Assembly: GCA_031286695.1 (NCBI GenBank)
Contig: JAITTY010000004.1
Coordinates: 62,001 to 126,000, forward strand
Direction of reading: 5' to 3'
Length of the DNA: 64,000 nt
Source of the DNA: Sphingobacterium sp.
Lineage (GTDB): Bacteria > Bacteroidota > Bacteroidia > Sphingobacteriales > Sphingobacteriaceae
Shown here: positions 14,092 through 23,922 of the stretch, piece after piece
Numbering within the stretch: position 1 is the first letter of the stretch
Layout: each line of letters opens with the position of its first letter
Made by a program: the position numbers and the translations under genes
Notes under the pieces: model-generated
Database searches by the model: none
What the model was told of the DNA's origin: nothing
Seen by the model: only the letters and a program-made list of their open reading frames with translations

Positions 14092-16368
14092 ATGAAAACG
14101 AGTGTAGTATATATATTCATGGTGTGGGTTGCGTTGGGATTAGCTTCTCCACTGATGGCGCAAGACTGGCTGATTGATGGCAGTCCATTTAAGACGGTGG
14201 TCAAAACGGAGAAAAATAAGCTCGTTCTTGAAAATGGTTTGTTGCGACGTGTTTTTCTAATTGGAGATGGGCTGGCGACGGTTGCATTGGATAACCTGAT
14301 GACGGGGGAGAGCGAGCTGCGGGCAGTTCGCCCCGAAGCCTCGCTCACCATTTCAGGTAAAGAGTACACGATCGGTGGAATGCAGGGGCAGCCGGTGAAT
14401 AATTACCTGGATGAGCGTTTTCTGACTAAAATGTCTTTTGACAAAAGTTCCTTTAGGCTTAAAGATTATCGCATCGAAGAGACACAGGCGAGATTCCCGT
14501 GGAAGCCTAATAATGCATGGATTTCCAATAAAGAACCTTGGCCCGCACCGGGAAAAAGGCTTGTTTTTACCTTTTCATCGGTAACAGAGGCCGATCCGGC
14601 AATCCAGCATCTGGAGGTAAAAATCTTCATCGAACTCTATGACGGAGCGCCCATTATTTCTAAATGGATGGAGGTCATCAATCGGGGTAATCAGGAAGTG
14701 AAAATTGATGCGTTTAAATCGGAGCTATTAGCTTTGGTCGAAACTGCCCCGAAAGTACATTATGGGGAGCCACACGAAATCCGGATGATGGCACTTGAAC
14801 CCGGTCATTTTACAAAAGATTTTCGGAAGGCACCCGTACAGACAGATGCCCCTAGAGATTATATCGATCGTTTTACCCAGCTGTTTGTGGTGACAGATTA
14901 TGCCATGGGTGGCGATATGGAAGCCATGAAAGATAATCCGGCGGTACGCTGGGTATTTGACCATCCTGAATACGAATGGACGGGAATACGCTACTATGGG
15001 CAGTATAAGCCCGCCCGTCTTGAGGTATCGCCATTAATCGGCCCTGGTTATAGACTCACAGCTGGTCAAAAATTTGAGTCATGCCGTGCATTTGAGCTCT
15101 TGCGGGATGCGACCGATCAAGAACGTAGAGGACTGGCCGAACGAAAGTTTTGGCGGATGATGGCTCCCTGGACCCAGGAAAACCCCATATTTATGCACGT
15201 GCGTAGTTCTGAGCCGTCTGCTGTAAAACAAGCGATCGATCAGGCAGCCAAGGTTGGTTTTGAAATGGTGATTATGACCTTTGGAAGCGGTTTTAAGATT
15301 GAAGACAAGAGCATTGCATACCTAGATACGATGAGGCAGCTCAGTGCGTACGCGAAGGAAAAAGGGATAGCCATTGGAGGTTATTCGCTATTGGCGAGCC
15401 GCGGGGCAAAAGCGGATGTGGCCGCTATTAGTCAGAAAACAGGTAAACCTGCGAAAACGCGTGAAGAAGGTAGCCGTTTTGGTCTCTCCCCATGCCTGGC
15501 GACGGATTGGGGGAAAGATTATTTTGCGACCTTACAGCATTTCTTTGACTATACCGGAATGAATGTTTTTGAAAATGACGGTTCCTATCCAGGAGATCCT
15601 TGTGCTTCAACTACGCATTCAGGCCATCATGATTACGATGACTCCCAATGGAAGCAATGGGAAATTATCCGTGATTATTACCAATGGTGCCGTGCTCAGG
15701 GAATCTATCTGAATGTTCCAGACTGGTATTTCCTGTCGGGGTCCAATAAAACCCCTATGGGCTATGTGGAAACGAACTGGTCTTTACCCCGTGCGCAACA
15801 GGAAATTATTGAACGTCAAAATATTTACGACGGTACCTGGCAGAAGACACCGAGTATGGGATTTATGTTCGTTCCGCTGACACAATATCATGGTGGTGGT
15901 GAGGCAGCGACAATTGAACCATTGCACGAGCATTTGGATCACTACGAGACCAGGTTACGTAATTTATTTGGTGCGGGAGTTCAGGCCTGTTACCGCGGGC
16001 CAAGACTGTATGATACCGATGATACCGAAAAGCTTGTACATAAATGGGTAGATTTTTATAAGACCTATAGGGCTATTTTAGATGCAGATATCATCCATCT
16101 CAGGAGACCAGATGGGAGAGACTGGGACGGATTTCTACACGTTTCACCGAAACTGAAAAATAAAGGGTTTTTATCACTTTATAATCCCTTGGCAGTGCCG
16201 ATCAGTAGAGAAATTAAAGTTCCGCTGTATTATACCGGACTTACGGATCAGGTTTTGGTATTAGAGGCGGGTAAATCTGGTAAAAAGTATAAGCTGGAAC
16301 GGGATTATACGATTAAGTTGAAGGTGACAATTCCTGCAAACGGATATATGTGGTATTTATTCCAGTAG
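14092..16368 (+). CDS. Secreted glycosidase-like protein, melibiase/GH36-like barrel (copy 2)
   Basis: A 758-residue paralogue of the 11893 gene with signal peptide MKTSVVYIFMVWVALGLASP. The same landmarks occur in order: N-G-L-L-R-R-V-F, D-Q-E-R-R-G-L-A-x-R-K, F-E-N-D-G-S-Y-P-G-D-x-C-A-S-T-T-H-S-G-H-H, V-P-D-W-Y-F-L-S-G-S-N-K-T, G-G-G-E-A, C-Y-R-G-P-R-L-Y-D-T and L-R-R-P-D-G-R-D-W-D-G-F-L-H-V. These long shared blocks mark a coherent family with conserved acidic residues, so both copies are probably enzymes. The loops between blocks differ, suggesting different linkage or substrate preference. The pair is bracketed by the 92-base repeats. Confidence 0.65.
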   Translation: MKTSVVYIFMVWVALGLASPLMAQDWLIDGSPFKTVVKTEKNKLVLENGLLRRVFLIGDGLATVALDNLMTGESELRAVRPEASLTISGKEYTIGGMQGQPVNNYLDERFLTKMSFDKSSFRLKDYRIEETQARFPWKPNNAWISNKEPWPAPGKRLVFTFSSVTEADPAIQHLEVKIFIELYDGAPIISKWMEVINRGNQEVKIDAFKSELLALVETAPKVHYGEPHEIRMMALEPGHFTKDFRKAPVQTDAPRDYIDRFTQLFVVTDYAMGGDMEAMKDNPAVRWVFDHPEYEWTGIRYYGQYKPARLEVSPLIGPGYRLTAGQKFESCRAFELLRDATDQERRGLAERKFWRMMAPWTQENPIFMHVRSSEPSAVKQAIDQAAKVGFEMVIMTFGSGFKIEDKSIAYLDTMRQLSAYAKEKGIAIGGYSLLASRGAKADVAAISQKTGKPAKTREEGSRFGLSPCLATDWGKDYFATLQHFFDYTGMNVFENDGSYPGDPCASTTHSGHHDYDDSQWKQWEIIRDYYQWCRAQGIYLNVPDWYFLSGSNKTPMGYVETNWSLPRAQQEIIERQNIYDGTWQKTPSMGFMFVPLTQYHGGGEAATIEPLHEHLDHYETRLRNLFGAGVQACYRGPRLYDTDDTEKLVHKWVDFYKTYRAILDADIIHLRRPDGRDWDGFLHVSPKLKNKGFLSLYNPLAVPISREIKVPLYYTGLTDQVLVLEAGKSGKKYKLERDYTIKLKVTIPANGYMWYLFQ

Positions 16369-16500
16369 CGTACTTGATGTGTCAGTAGCATATTGATCTA
16401 CAGTGGCTTACTTGAAGTGTTTGCTATAGGACGATATGGAAACGTTTTCAGATAGCCGGGAGGTACCCCAATCTTAAAATTATGGGGCAGAAGAAAACAA

Positions 16501-16508
16501 TACTTTTG
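16501..16508 (+). promoter_or_regulatory. Orphan promoter-like box TACTTTTG
   Basis: TACTTTTG fits TAnnTTTG on the plus strand, but it points straight into the terminator and the 3' end of the minus-strand susD gene. If real it is a leftover from a lost gene or drives an antisense RNA cut short by the hairpin. Confidence 0.25.
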
Positions 16509-16516
16509 CACAAATA

Positions 16517-16546
16517 AATAAGGCGCACCGGGAAGTGCGCCTTATT
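16517..16546. terminator. GGCGCAC hairpin terminator after susD
   Basis: AATAAGGCGCAC and GTGCGCCTTATT form a perfect 12-bp stem with a 6-base loop, just beyond the susD stop (16553-16555). Being symmetrical, it can end the minus-strand SusE-SusC-SusD transcript and the plus-strand glycosidase pair. Confidence 0.8.
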
Positions 16547-16610
16547 TCGGTATTATTGTCCTGCTCCGATGACGACGGGCCACAAAGGATTCTGGACGAG
16601 TAGCCGTCCT
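16519..16610 (+). repeat. 92-base direct repeat, right copy (intact susD 3' end)
   Basis: The functional counterpart of 11579-11670; it contains the terminator and the last codons of the susD gene in their native context. The pair brackets the two glycosidase-like genes. Confidence 0.85.
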
Positions 16611-18634
16611 TTACTCTTGTTGATCTCGTCCTGTGGTACAGGATACCAGTAATATTCCTTTACCCAGCGGCGGTTTTCCAATGTTGTGCGTTTGAAGAAT
16701 GAATCTTGGTCGCCCAAAGGTTTTACGGTTGTGGTACTCTGGCCATAGGTTTGTTGCACATTATCAAAACCATTCATGTTCATTCCGCTCATGCGGGTCA
16801 TGTCGCCGTCCAGTCCACCTTTGTCAGGTTGGTTTGCACTGACAGGGTCACAGATCATCCAGCGGCGCATATCAAACCAACGTTGGCCTTCACCCAATAA
16901 TTCGACATGTCGTTCTTGAACAATGGCTTTAAATTGGGCAGCTTTATTGCCGATAATACCTGTTTTAGTACCACCGGCATCCATCTCCGCATAACCGGGT
17001 ATACCTGCGCGCTGCCTCACCTTGTCGATGTACTCGATAATTTTAGGGTCATTCGGGTTAATTTCATTGAGTACTTCGGCATAATACAGGTAGAAATCAG
17101 CTAAGCGAAACAAAATCGATGGCCGTGCCCAGGATGTATACACTGTAAAAGGCGTGCCGGGTGCACCGGCTACGTTAATGGAGCTGATCCCCTGGGCAAT
17201 ACGTCTGTTTTTAAATTTGTATAGTAAATAGCCTGCACGCGGCCAGTTTTCGCCACCTGCAATACCGGATGGTTTTCCGCGGCCATACCACTGATAATAG
17301 ATGCCATTAGGATTGTTATGTTCGTTGGCATGTATATGCCAGCTTTTTCCATTATAACCCACAGCAGCATAAAATCGCGGTTCACGATTCGCATACATAT
17401 TAAAAATATTTTGGTCTGCATGATTATTGACATGCGTCGGATTATTGACCGTCGTGAATCCATTTTCTTTGTAGTCCGATCCGGCATCATAGATCGTCTT
17501 TCCGTTGCTCATAAAAAATGCATCCACAGATTCCTGAGAAATACCGATATTGGCAAAATTAGTCGGACTGGCATAAAGATCAACGGGGTTGGAACGTCTT
17601 TCCTGCGCGTTTGGATCGCTGTAGTCATTGTATGCCGTCGCCCATATAATCTCGTCATTATATTTCTGAAATACCTGATATACGGATTCATGTGGATTTA
17701 TTTCCTGTACACCGGGGCTAGCAGGGTCGGCTGGATAATATTCCACATGTAACTTGTGTCCAAGACCATGTGCATAATCCAGAAACTCTTCCAACCGCTG
17801 CTTTGCCGTTTGTATCTTTTGAGGATTATAATCGGGAAACAACCGCGTACCGTCGGTATTGACAATCCCTAGACTTTCGGTAAATCCACCATTAAAAAGC
17901 TTGGAAGAGGCATATACCCAAAGTTTGGCGCGTAGTGCACGCGCACCGACAAGGGTTGGACGAACCATGCTGCCGGTATCATACAGGTTTGCACCGGTAT
18001 TGCTCTTGATTGTCGCCGGGAGATTTGCCGAATTAATTACTTCACCCAACAAACCGTCAATGTAATTGATAACATCATCCATAGGCGCACGGGCGTAGTC
18101 AAGATTTTGATCCTCTGGATCGGCCAGTTCGGTTATTAGTGGTACTGGACCATAAAGCTCCAATAATGTAAAATAGGAATAAGCGATCAGAAAGCGAGCT
18201 TCGTCCTTCATTCGATCTACTTCAGCTTGTGGCAATGCATTGTTACCGGAACCCTCGATTGCATGGGCACGCTGGATAAAGATCAATGCTTGGCGGATCT
18301 GCATGTATTGTGTGGCCCAGCGATGATAACCGGCATTACCAGCCGTATAGCCGGATACCATTAGGTTACGGGCAAAGTTGGCAACAATCTCACCCGAGAT
18401 AGCCGACCAGGGGTTGCTCATTCTGTCTGCGGAGGATGCATTTTTTGAATACTCAATGATGCAGTTGAAAATATTGCCATGCCAACGTTTTGTGTAGGCT
18501 GCATTTTCGAATACTTGATCGATTGTTAAGTTGTCCGCAAGTTCGGAAGATACATCCAGGTATTTTTTACAGGATACGGATAGGGTAGTTGTTGCTATCG
18601 CTAGGCAGATAAGGGCCTTATTAAATAGTTTCAT
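16553..18634 (-). CDS. SusD/RagB family glycan-binding lipoprotein (locus 1)
   Basis: From ATG 18634 the product is 693 residues and begins MKLFNKALICLAIATTTLSV followed by a lipobox cysteine (S-V-S-C-K-K-Y-L). SusD-type proteins bind glycan on the outer surface and cap the SusC pore. SusD landmarks include repeated TPR-like helices and the C-terminal I-V-Q-E-R-H-V-E-L-L-G-E-G-Q-R-W-F-D-M-R-R-W, which is the RagB/SusD signature. It is longer than typical SusD (about 550), with the extra length in loops. It follows the SusC gene by 13 bases on the minus strand and is the last gene of a SusE-SusC-SusD operon. Confidence 0.95.
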   Translation of the reverse strand: MKLFNKALICLAIATTTLSVSCKKYLDVSSELADNLTIDQVFENAAYTKRWHGNIFNCIIEYSKNASSADRMSNPWSAISGEIVANFARNLMVSGYTAGNAGYHRWATQYMQIRQALIFIQRAHAIEGSGNNALPQAEVDRMKDEARFLIAYSYFTLLELYGPVPLITELADPEDQNLDYARAPMDDVINYIDGLLGEVINSANLPATIKSNTGANLYDTGSMVRPTLVGARALRAKLWVYASSKLFNGGFTESLGIVNTDGTRLFPDYNPQKIQTAKQRLEEFLDYAHGLGHKLHVEYYPADPASPGVQEINPHESVYQVFQKYNDEIIWATAYNDYSDPNAQERRSNPVDLYASPTNFANIGISQESVDAFFMSNGKTIYDAGSDYKENGFTTVNNPTHVNNHADQNIFNMYANREPRFYAAVGYNGKSWHIHANEHNNPNGIYYQWYGRGKPSGIAGGENWPRAGYLLYKFKNRRIAQGISSINVAGAPGTPFTVYTSWARPSILFRLADFYLYYAEVLNEINPNDPKIIEYIDKVRQRAGIPGYAEMDAGGTKTGIIGNKAAQFKAIVQERHVELLGEGQRWFDMRRWMICDPVSANQPDKGGLDGDMTRMSGMNMNGFDNVQQTYGQSTTTVKPLGDQDSFFKRTTLENRRWVKEYYWYPVPQDEINKSKGRLLVQNPLWPVVIGAGQ

Positions 18635-18647
18635 AATGGTAGACAAA

Positions 18648-21600
18648 TTAAAAAGTAACGTTTAAACCGAAAGTCCAGGTCGAGCTGAGCGGATAACGTG
18701 AACCTGAACGCTCGGTCACTTCAGGATCCCAGAATTTGACATGATCCCAGGTGTGCAGATTTTCAGCCTGTACATAGAACCGGACCGTATTTAAATGCAG
18801 TTTTTTTACAAAATCTGATTTCACGGTATAGCCTATTTCTATGTTTTTAAGGCGTAGATATGCTCCATCACGGTACCACCAGGTGCTATTCCGCATATTG
18901 TTGCCGTTATTGGCGGTACTCAATCTCGGGAATAAGACATTTTGGTTGTATGGATCAGAAAATGTCCATCTGTCCATGGCCTCTTCTCGTAATGCGGCAT
19001 CGCTGATGGAACGTGCAAAAGGGTAGAAGTTTTCCACCTTACTGAGCAGATTTGTCGAAAAATTGCCTGCTCCCTGAAAAAATACACCCACGTTCAGTCC
19101 ATGCCATTCAGCATTAAGCCCAAAACCATAGACGATGCCCGGCGTGATGTTGGAGGAGAAAATACTGTTGTAGGTTTGATCATAGTTGTCGATCAGACCG
19201 TCACCATTCAAATCTTTGTAACGGATATCGCCAGGAGCCACAGCAAATCCTGGGTTAGCGAGGCCCGATTTAAGTTGATAAGTTTGTGCACCATTGGCAG
19301 GATTTACCGTAATATCGAAGTCATCCGGGGTATATAAGCCATCTGCAATATAGATATAAGGTTTTCCTATACTTTGACCGGTATAGGCCTGATAGGCATA
19401 GGATGGCGGGATTTCATCATATTCGGTCACCTTATTGACCGTATAGGTATAGTTTAGGCGTGCACTCAAAGTGACTTCATTGATCTTCTGGGTTCCGGTA
19501 ATGTTCATGTCGAGACCACGGTTGTTGGTCCGCCCAAAATTCTGCATGGGTGCCACCTGCAGCCCTGCGGATGTAGGCAGTGTCCGGCGGCGCATCAGGA
19601 TGTCAAAACGCTGGTTGTAGAAAAAATCTATCGTCGCATCGATCCGGTTTTTAAATAGACCGATATCAATTCCGGCGTTAAATTTGTTTTCCTCTTCCCA
19701 TTTCAACATAGGGGTTGCATAATCGCTTTCCACGATACCTGCGCCAGGACTTCCCGAACCTTGGCCGCTGCCAGCGCCCGAACCGCCAGTCCAGGAAAAA
19801 TTATAACCGGCAGCACCTTCATTCAGCTTTTCCCGATAAGGGAAACGGGAGAGATCATTGGCCAAAACGTCATTTCCGGTCTTCCCGTAAGACGCGCGAA
19901 ATTTTAATTTACTGACAACCTGTTCCAGCGGCTCCCAAAATTTTTCATGGCTGAGCCACCAGGCTCCTCCGATCGAAGGGAACAGTCCCCAGCGATTGCC
20001 CATGGCGAAATTCTCACTTCCCGTCATCCCCATGCTGGCTTCAAGGAGGTAACGGCCATCGTAGCCATACGTTGCCCGGGCTACAATAGACTGTTTGCGG
20101 TAGGGCAGCATTTCCAAACCATTGCCCCGATTTTGATATTGTTTTTCCTTTTGATTATAGAGGACTAACCCGGAAACGTCGTGCTTACCAAAATTGTGCT
20201 TGTAATCTAAGGCTGTTTCCAGGTAGATATTCCGTTCACCCGAACTACCGGCGGCCGCAGGATTGGACAATGCCGCTCCACCGCGGATCTGCCTAAAGAT
20301 GAGATTTCCTTCGGCATCTCTGGCATTTGCGTAGTAGGACTTAGCTTCCTTGGTGCGGTTGGTACGCCCCTGTGATAGGTTGTCAAAACCAACAGCTCCA
20401 CGCCATGACAAACCTTGCGTAATGACATCCAAAGCCTGTGTTAGGTTGATTTTAGATTGCAACGTCACTTCTTGATTGCGGCTATACCCCATATTGTTCA
20501 ACAAATTGTATGGGTTGGCTCGCTCTGCAGTTCCAACAGAACCAGCTGAGTAAACAGGGTGTTCAGCAAAAGTTCCGTCGGAATACACCATCGGGAACAT
20601 ATAACGTGGTGCTAAAGTAATGATACTCCACAGATTATCTGCTGTCTGAATCGGTGCGTTCTGTTTGACAAAGAAGCCGGCAAGATCGACGGACATTTTT
20701 GTGGTCGAGGTCAGATCCATATCGATATTGGACCGCAGATTGAAGCGTTCATATTTCAGATTGGCATTGTAATTTTCAACCGTTTGCGAATTATACAGAC
20801 CATTTTCAGTGTAGTAGGCGCCGGAAGTAAAAAAGCGAACGCGATCACCACCACCACGAAAATTGATCGTATAACGGGATACATCGGTGTTTGGTTTTAA
20901 AAGATCCAACCAATTCGTATTTGGATACAAATCTGGGTCTGCACCAGTGAGGTATTTCTCCAGTGTAATATCATCATAGGTCGGTAGCCATCCCGTTTTG
21001 GGATTGCCTTTCTCATTCCAGGTAGCTTCGTTGTATAAACTTAGCGTTCGGTATGAATCCAATGAACTTGGCAAGCGTAGCGGTTTACGAATCGCATGCT
21101 GCAAATCGGTCGAAATAACGGTTTTTTGCGGCATACCACGTTTTGTTGTGATCAAGACCACACCATTTGCCCCTTCGGCTCCATATACTGCTGTAGCGGA
21201 GGCATCCTTAAGTACAGAAAATGTCTCGATGTCTTCTACAGGGATATTACTCATATCGGATTTACTGCGGGGGACCCCATCAATAATGATCAGGGGGCTG
21301 GTACCACCAGCGAAAGAGCTCACGCCACGGATCCAAAAGTTGGAATCATCATATCCAGGCTCTCCCGAAGGTTGAATGGCTACAATTCCGGGAACTTGTC
21401 CTGCAATTGAATTGGAAAGAGAGCGTCCAGTGACAGCAAGATCCTTGGCCGTGATGGTGCTGATAGATGCTACTAAACTCTCTTTTTTCTGTTTACCATA
21501 GCCGACCACCACAACTTCATCTAAATTGGACGCACTTTCAGTTAGACGGATATTTACAGTAGTTTCATCGGGTTTTAACACATGTTCTTCCGTGACATAG

Positions 21601-21866
21601 CCTACGTAGGTAAATACTAACGTATTTCCGGGTGAGGCTTGTAATGTATATTGTCCGGATCCATTGGTATTTGTTTTGGTTGCCTGATCTTTGATGGAAA
21701 CCGTTACACCTGAAACAGGGTTTCCTTTACTGTCGGTGATTAGGCCCGATACTTTTGCCTGCTGGGCAAATAAACCAAAAGGTGCGCATAGCAGGGCGAT
21801 GGATAGTAGATTCCGGTGCATAAAACGGCTACTATCTGTGAATATTGTTTTTTCGCTTATCTTCAT
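18648..21866 (-). CDS. SusC/RagA family TonB-linked outer membrane transporter (locus 1)
   Basis: A 1072-residue protein. After the signal (R-N-L-L-S-I-A-L-L-C-A-P-F-G-L-F-A-Q) come a CarboxypepD_reg-like domain (V-S-G-L-I-T-D-S-K-G-N-P-V-S-G-V-T-V), the SusC marker L-D-E-V-V-V-V-G-Y-G-K-Q (about residues 114-125), a plug domain with L-K-D-A-S-A-T-A-V-Y-G-A-E-G-A-N-G-V, and the beta-barrel ending in aromatic F (T-F-G-L-N-V-T-F). It imports oligosaccharides across the outer membrane using TonB energy. It lies between the SusE-position lipoprotein and SusD genes with short gaps, one operon. The substrate cannot be read from sequence. Confidence 0.96.
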   Translation of the reverse strand: MKISEKTIFTDSSRFMHRNLLSIALLCAPFGLFAQQAKVSGLITDSKGNPVSGVTVSIKDQATKTNTNGSGQYTLQASPGNTLVFTYVGYVTEEHVLKPDETTVNIRLTESASNLDEVVVVGYGKQKKESLVASISTITAKDLAVTGRSLSNSIAGQVPGIVAIQPSGEPGYDDSNFWIRGVSSFAGGTSPLIIIDGVPRSKSDMSNIPVEDIETFSVLKDASATAVYGAEGANGVVLITTKRGMPQKTVISTDLQHAIRKPLRLPSSLDSYRTLSLYNEATWNEKGNPKTGWLPTYDDITLEKYLTGADPDLYPNTNWLDLLKPNTDVSRYTINFRGGGDRVRFFTSGAYYTENGLYNSQTVENYNANLKYERFNLRSNIDMDLTSTTKMSVDLAGFFVKQNAPIQTADNLWSIITLAPRYMFPMVYSDGTFAEHPVYSAGSVGTAERANPYNLLNNMGYSRNQEVTLQSKINLTQALDVITQGLSWRGAVGFDNLSQGRTNRTKEAKSYYANARDAEGNLIFRQIRGGAALSNPAAAGSSGERNIYLETALDYKHNFGKHDVSGLVLYNQKEKQYQNRGNGLEMLPYRKQSIVARATYGYDGRYLLEASMGMTGSENFAMGNRWGLFPSIGGAWWLSHEKFWEPLEQVVSKLKFRASYGKTGNDVLANDLSRFPYREKLNEGAAGYNFSWTGGSGAGSGQGSGSPGAGIVESDYATPMLKWEEENKFNAGIDIGLFKNRIDATIDFFYNQRFDILMRRRTLPTSAGLQVAPMQNFGRTNNRGLDMNITGTQKINEVTLSARLNYTYTVNKVTEYDEIPPSYAYQAYTGQSIGKPYIYIADGLYTPDDFDITVNPANGAQTYQLKSGLANPGFAVAPGDIRYKDLNGDGLIDNYDQTYNSIFSSNITPGIVYGFGLNAEWHGLNVGVFFQGAGNFSTNLLSKVENFYPFARSISDAALREEAMDRWTFSDPYNQNVLFPRLSTANNGNNMRNSTWWYRDGAYLRLKNIEIGYTVKSDFVKKLHLNTVRFYVQAENLHTWDHVKFWDPEVTERSGSRYPLSSTWTFGLNVTF

Positions 21867-21882
21867 AATTTTGTGATCTACA

Positions 21883-23307
21883 TTATTCTAAAGTGATGGT
21901 TACTGCGGCTGGAGATACCTTCGTGTCTAAGGTGAAGACATATGTCCGGTTGGCTCCCAGTGAGCGGTTACTCCCGGTCGAGATAATTGGTGCTCCTTTG
22001 CTCAGATTGCCACTAGAAGTTTTTAACTCAAAACGTGCCGAACCACCTGCAGATGTGGGCTGTCCAGGACTTCCATACAATGTCTGTACTAAATTGAGTG
22101 CAAAGTAATTGTCGAATGACCGGCTGTTTTGATAGAAGGCAATACCAGCTGTACTTCCAGAGACATTGCTCAAGAATAAGGTTTGATTGGCTATCAATTT
22201 GATTTGATAAATACCGTTGCCGAGTGGGGCCATGGCCACATTTTTTTCGGGGTTCCATAGGGAGGGATTTGCTGCCATAGATGGAATACCGAAACGTTCT
22301 TTGAGTGCGGAGCCATCTGAATCACCGATACCACCATTGACCCATACGCCACCTGTTTTACTGACTGGATCAAAATTGGCCAGCGCGTTGCCCTCCATCG
22401 GTTCGATCTTAAAGTATTTCAACGCTTGATCGGCTGTTATGCGATACTTACCATCAATCGCCCGGAATTTATACGTGCCGTCTCCATTGCTTGAAAGAAA
22501 ACTTGGATTGATCCACCAGTTGGCAATATCGACTATGCCATCCAATCCAATTGGTTGATTTTGTTTAAATTCTGCTTCGATGACAGCGATGTTATTCGCA
22601 AAATTCGGAAATTCAATACCGCCAAAGGAGGGTTTGAGGAAGGGAGCAGCTTCGAAACTACGGGTGTCGAAGGAAACAGTAAATGTACTGCCTGGCGGCC
22701 GGACGATTTGAAATGGGATAGAATCCTTGTTGGTGGCATATGCGCTAATACTTGCACCTCCAAATAAAAAGCTATTTCCATTTTTTCCGTAGGCGGGAGC
22801 CTCAATCAAGGCGTTGAGTTTTGTATTGGGAAAGGCCTCCGTAACGGCATATTTGTAGGGTTCTCCGACTACGGGCTCCATTTTGTAGTCGCCATAAGCT
22901 GTCTTGAGGGTCAAATAGGGGAATTTAGGGCGTGTTACCTGGATGGGAACAATGACAGTCGTGTAGTTAAAATTTTTGTTTTTAACCATAAGCTGTATTT
23001 CAGCTGGACCATCAGCGATATCTTTGATAAAGGGTACCAGCAGTTTATTCGAATAGATACCCGCTTTATTGGCCGGAACAATACTTTCGGCAATCTGCTG
23101 GTCGTTTTGAAAGAAAGTCGCCTTGATGGTATTTATCGGATATTCACCATTAATTGTAATATCCACAGGTATACTGTCGCCCATATAAGCAACTTCGGCC
23201 GTTTGGTATGAAGTAATACTTGGAGTGTCAATTTGGACTTCCTCTTTACAGGCGTAAATTCCTGAAGATACTCCTAGTAGCAGGAAAAGTTTTGTTTTTC
23301 TTCTCAT
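21883..23307 (-). CDS. SusE-position surface lipoprotein, probable glycan binder
   Basis: A 474-residue protein with N-terminus MRRKTKLFLLLGVSSGIYAC, a lipobox ending at C20, followed by K-E-E, an acidic patch compatible with surface export. It looks all-beta, with an Ig-like first domain (residues about 35-125) and later repeats rich in G, N and W (W-W-I-N-P-S-F, W-V-N-G-G-I-G-D-S-D-G-S). Such SusE/SusF-like or DUF5121-type proteins bind polysaccharide beside SusCD. Unusually for many loci it is the first gene, upstream of SusC by 16 bases. The domain family is my best guess; its role as a surface glycan-binding protein is inferred from context. Confidence 0.7.
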   Translation of the reverse strand: MRRKTKLFLLLGVSSGIYACKEEVQIDTPSITSYQTAEVAYMGDSIPVDITINGEYPINTIKATFFQNDQQIAESIVPANKAGIYSNKLLVPFIKDIADGPAEIQLMVKNKNFNYTTVIVPIQVTRPKFPYLTLKTAYGDYKMEPVVGEPYKYAVTEAFPNTKLNALIEAPAYGKNGNSFLFGGASISAYATNKDSIPFQIVRPPGSTFTVSFDTRSFEAAPFLKPSFGGIEFPNFANNIAVIEAEFKQNQPIGLDGIVDIANWWINPSFLSSNGDGTYKFRAIDGKYRITADQALKYFKIEPMEGNALANFDPVSKTGGVWVNGGIGDSDGSALKERFGIPSMAANPSLWNPEKNVAMAPLGNGIYQIKLIANQTLFLSNVSGSTAGIAFYQNSRSFDNYFALNLVQTLYGSPGQPTSAGGSARFELKTSSGNLSKGAPIISTGSNRSLGANRTYVFTLDTKVSPAAVTITLE

Positions 23308-23922
23308 GACATGCGTTAATCAATTGGTTGTTTTTATTTGTTTTTTTAATAGGTCTGTTGGCAAGTTGGTACAACAAACTTTGCCAGAATGCGATGGTTC
23401 TTTAAATCATATTAGATGCTGTAAATTGAGTTTAAAAATTGGCTATGTAAATTTCCTCCAGTGCGGTATTGCCGACCGTGGATATTTTGCAACGGTTATG
23501 ATACAAATCTAATGGACTGTATTATGATATTTTCGTCTATAAAGGAAAAGTGAGATTTCTCCAAAGAAAGGTCTGTTGTAATGTTTTGCTTTTTAGGTTT
23601 TTACCTGTTTTCTGTCTCAGACAAAAAGTGGTTGTCGATGAGGTTTATGCGTCTAAAAATTTAGAAAACCGCGTGATTCGATGAAGATATTTCTCTCCTT
23701 GTTAAGCGGATTGAGAGTCATTGGTATTTACTTTTTTTTTAAATAAAGTTTTCTATAAGTTGTTTATGTTGAGTTTTTTATGGTCTTATGTTTGGTTCGT
23801 TTTTCTCATTTTTTTTTGATCTAGTATGTTGAAGTAGACCGAAACTATAAATTTGTTCTTCATGGATTGACTGAGACTACGTCAATCGACAATTTCAATT
23901 TTAAACCTCGATAAAATAAAAA
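23308..23922. promoter_or_regulatory. 615-base divergent control region of locus 1
   Basis: A gene-free, AT-rich region between the minus-strand SusE-SusC-SusD operon and the plus-strand GH30 gene. TAAATTTG at 23848-23855 fits a plus-strand -7 box about 70 bases before GH30. CAAATCTA at 23504-23511 reads TAGATTTG on the minus strand, about 200 bases before the SusE-like gene. No good -33 partner is evident for either. Long T runs occur at 23727-23737 and 23808-23817. A regulator site is expected here but none stands out. Confidence 0.45.
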
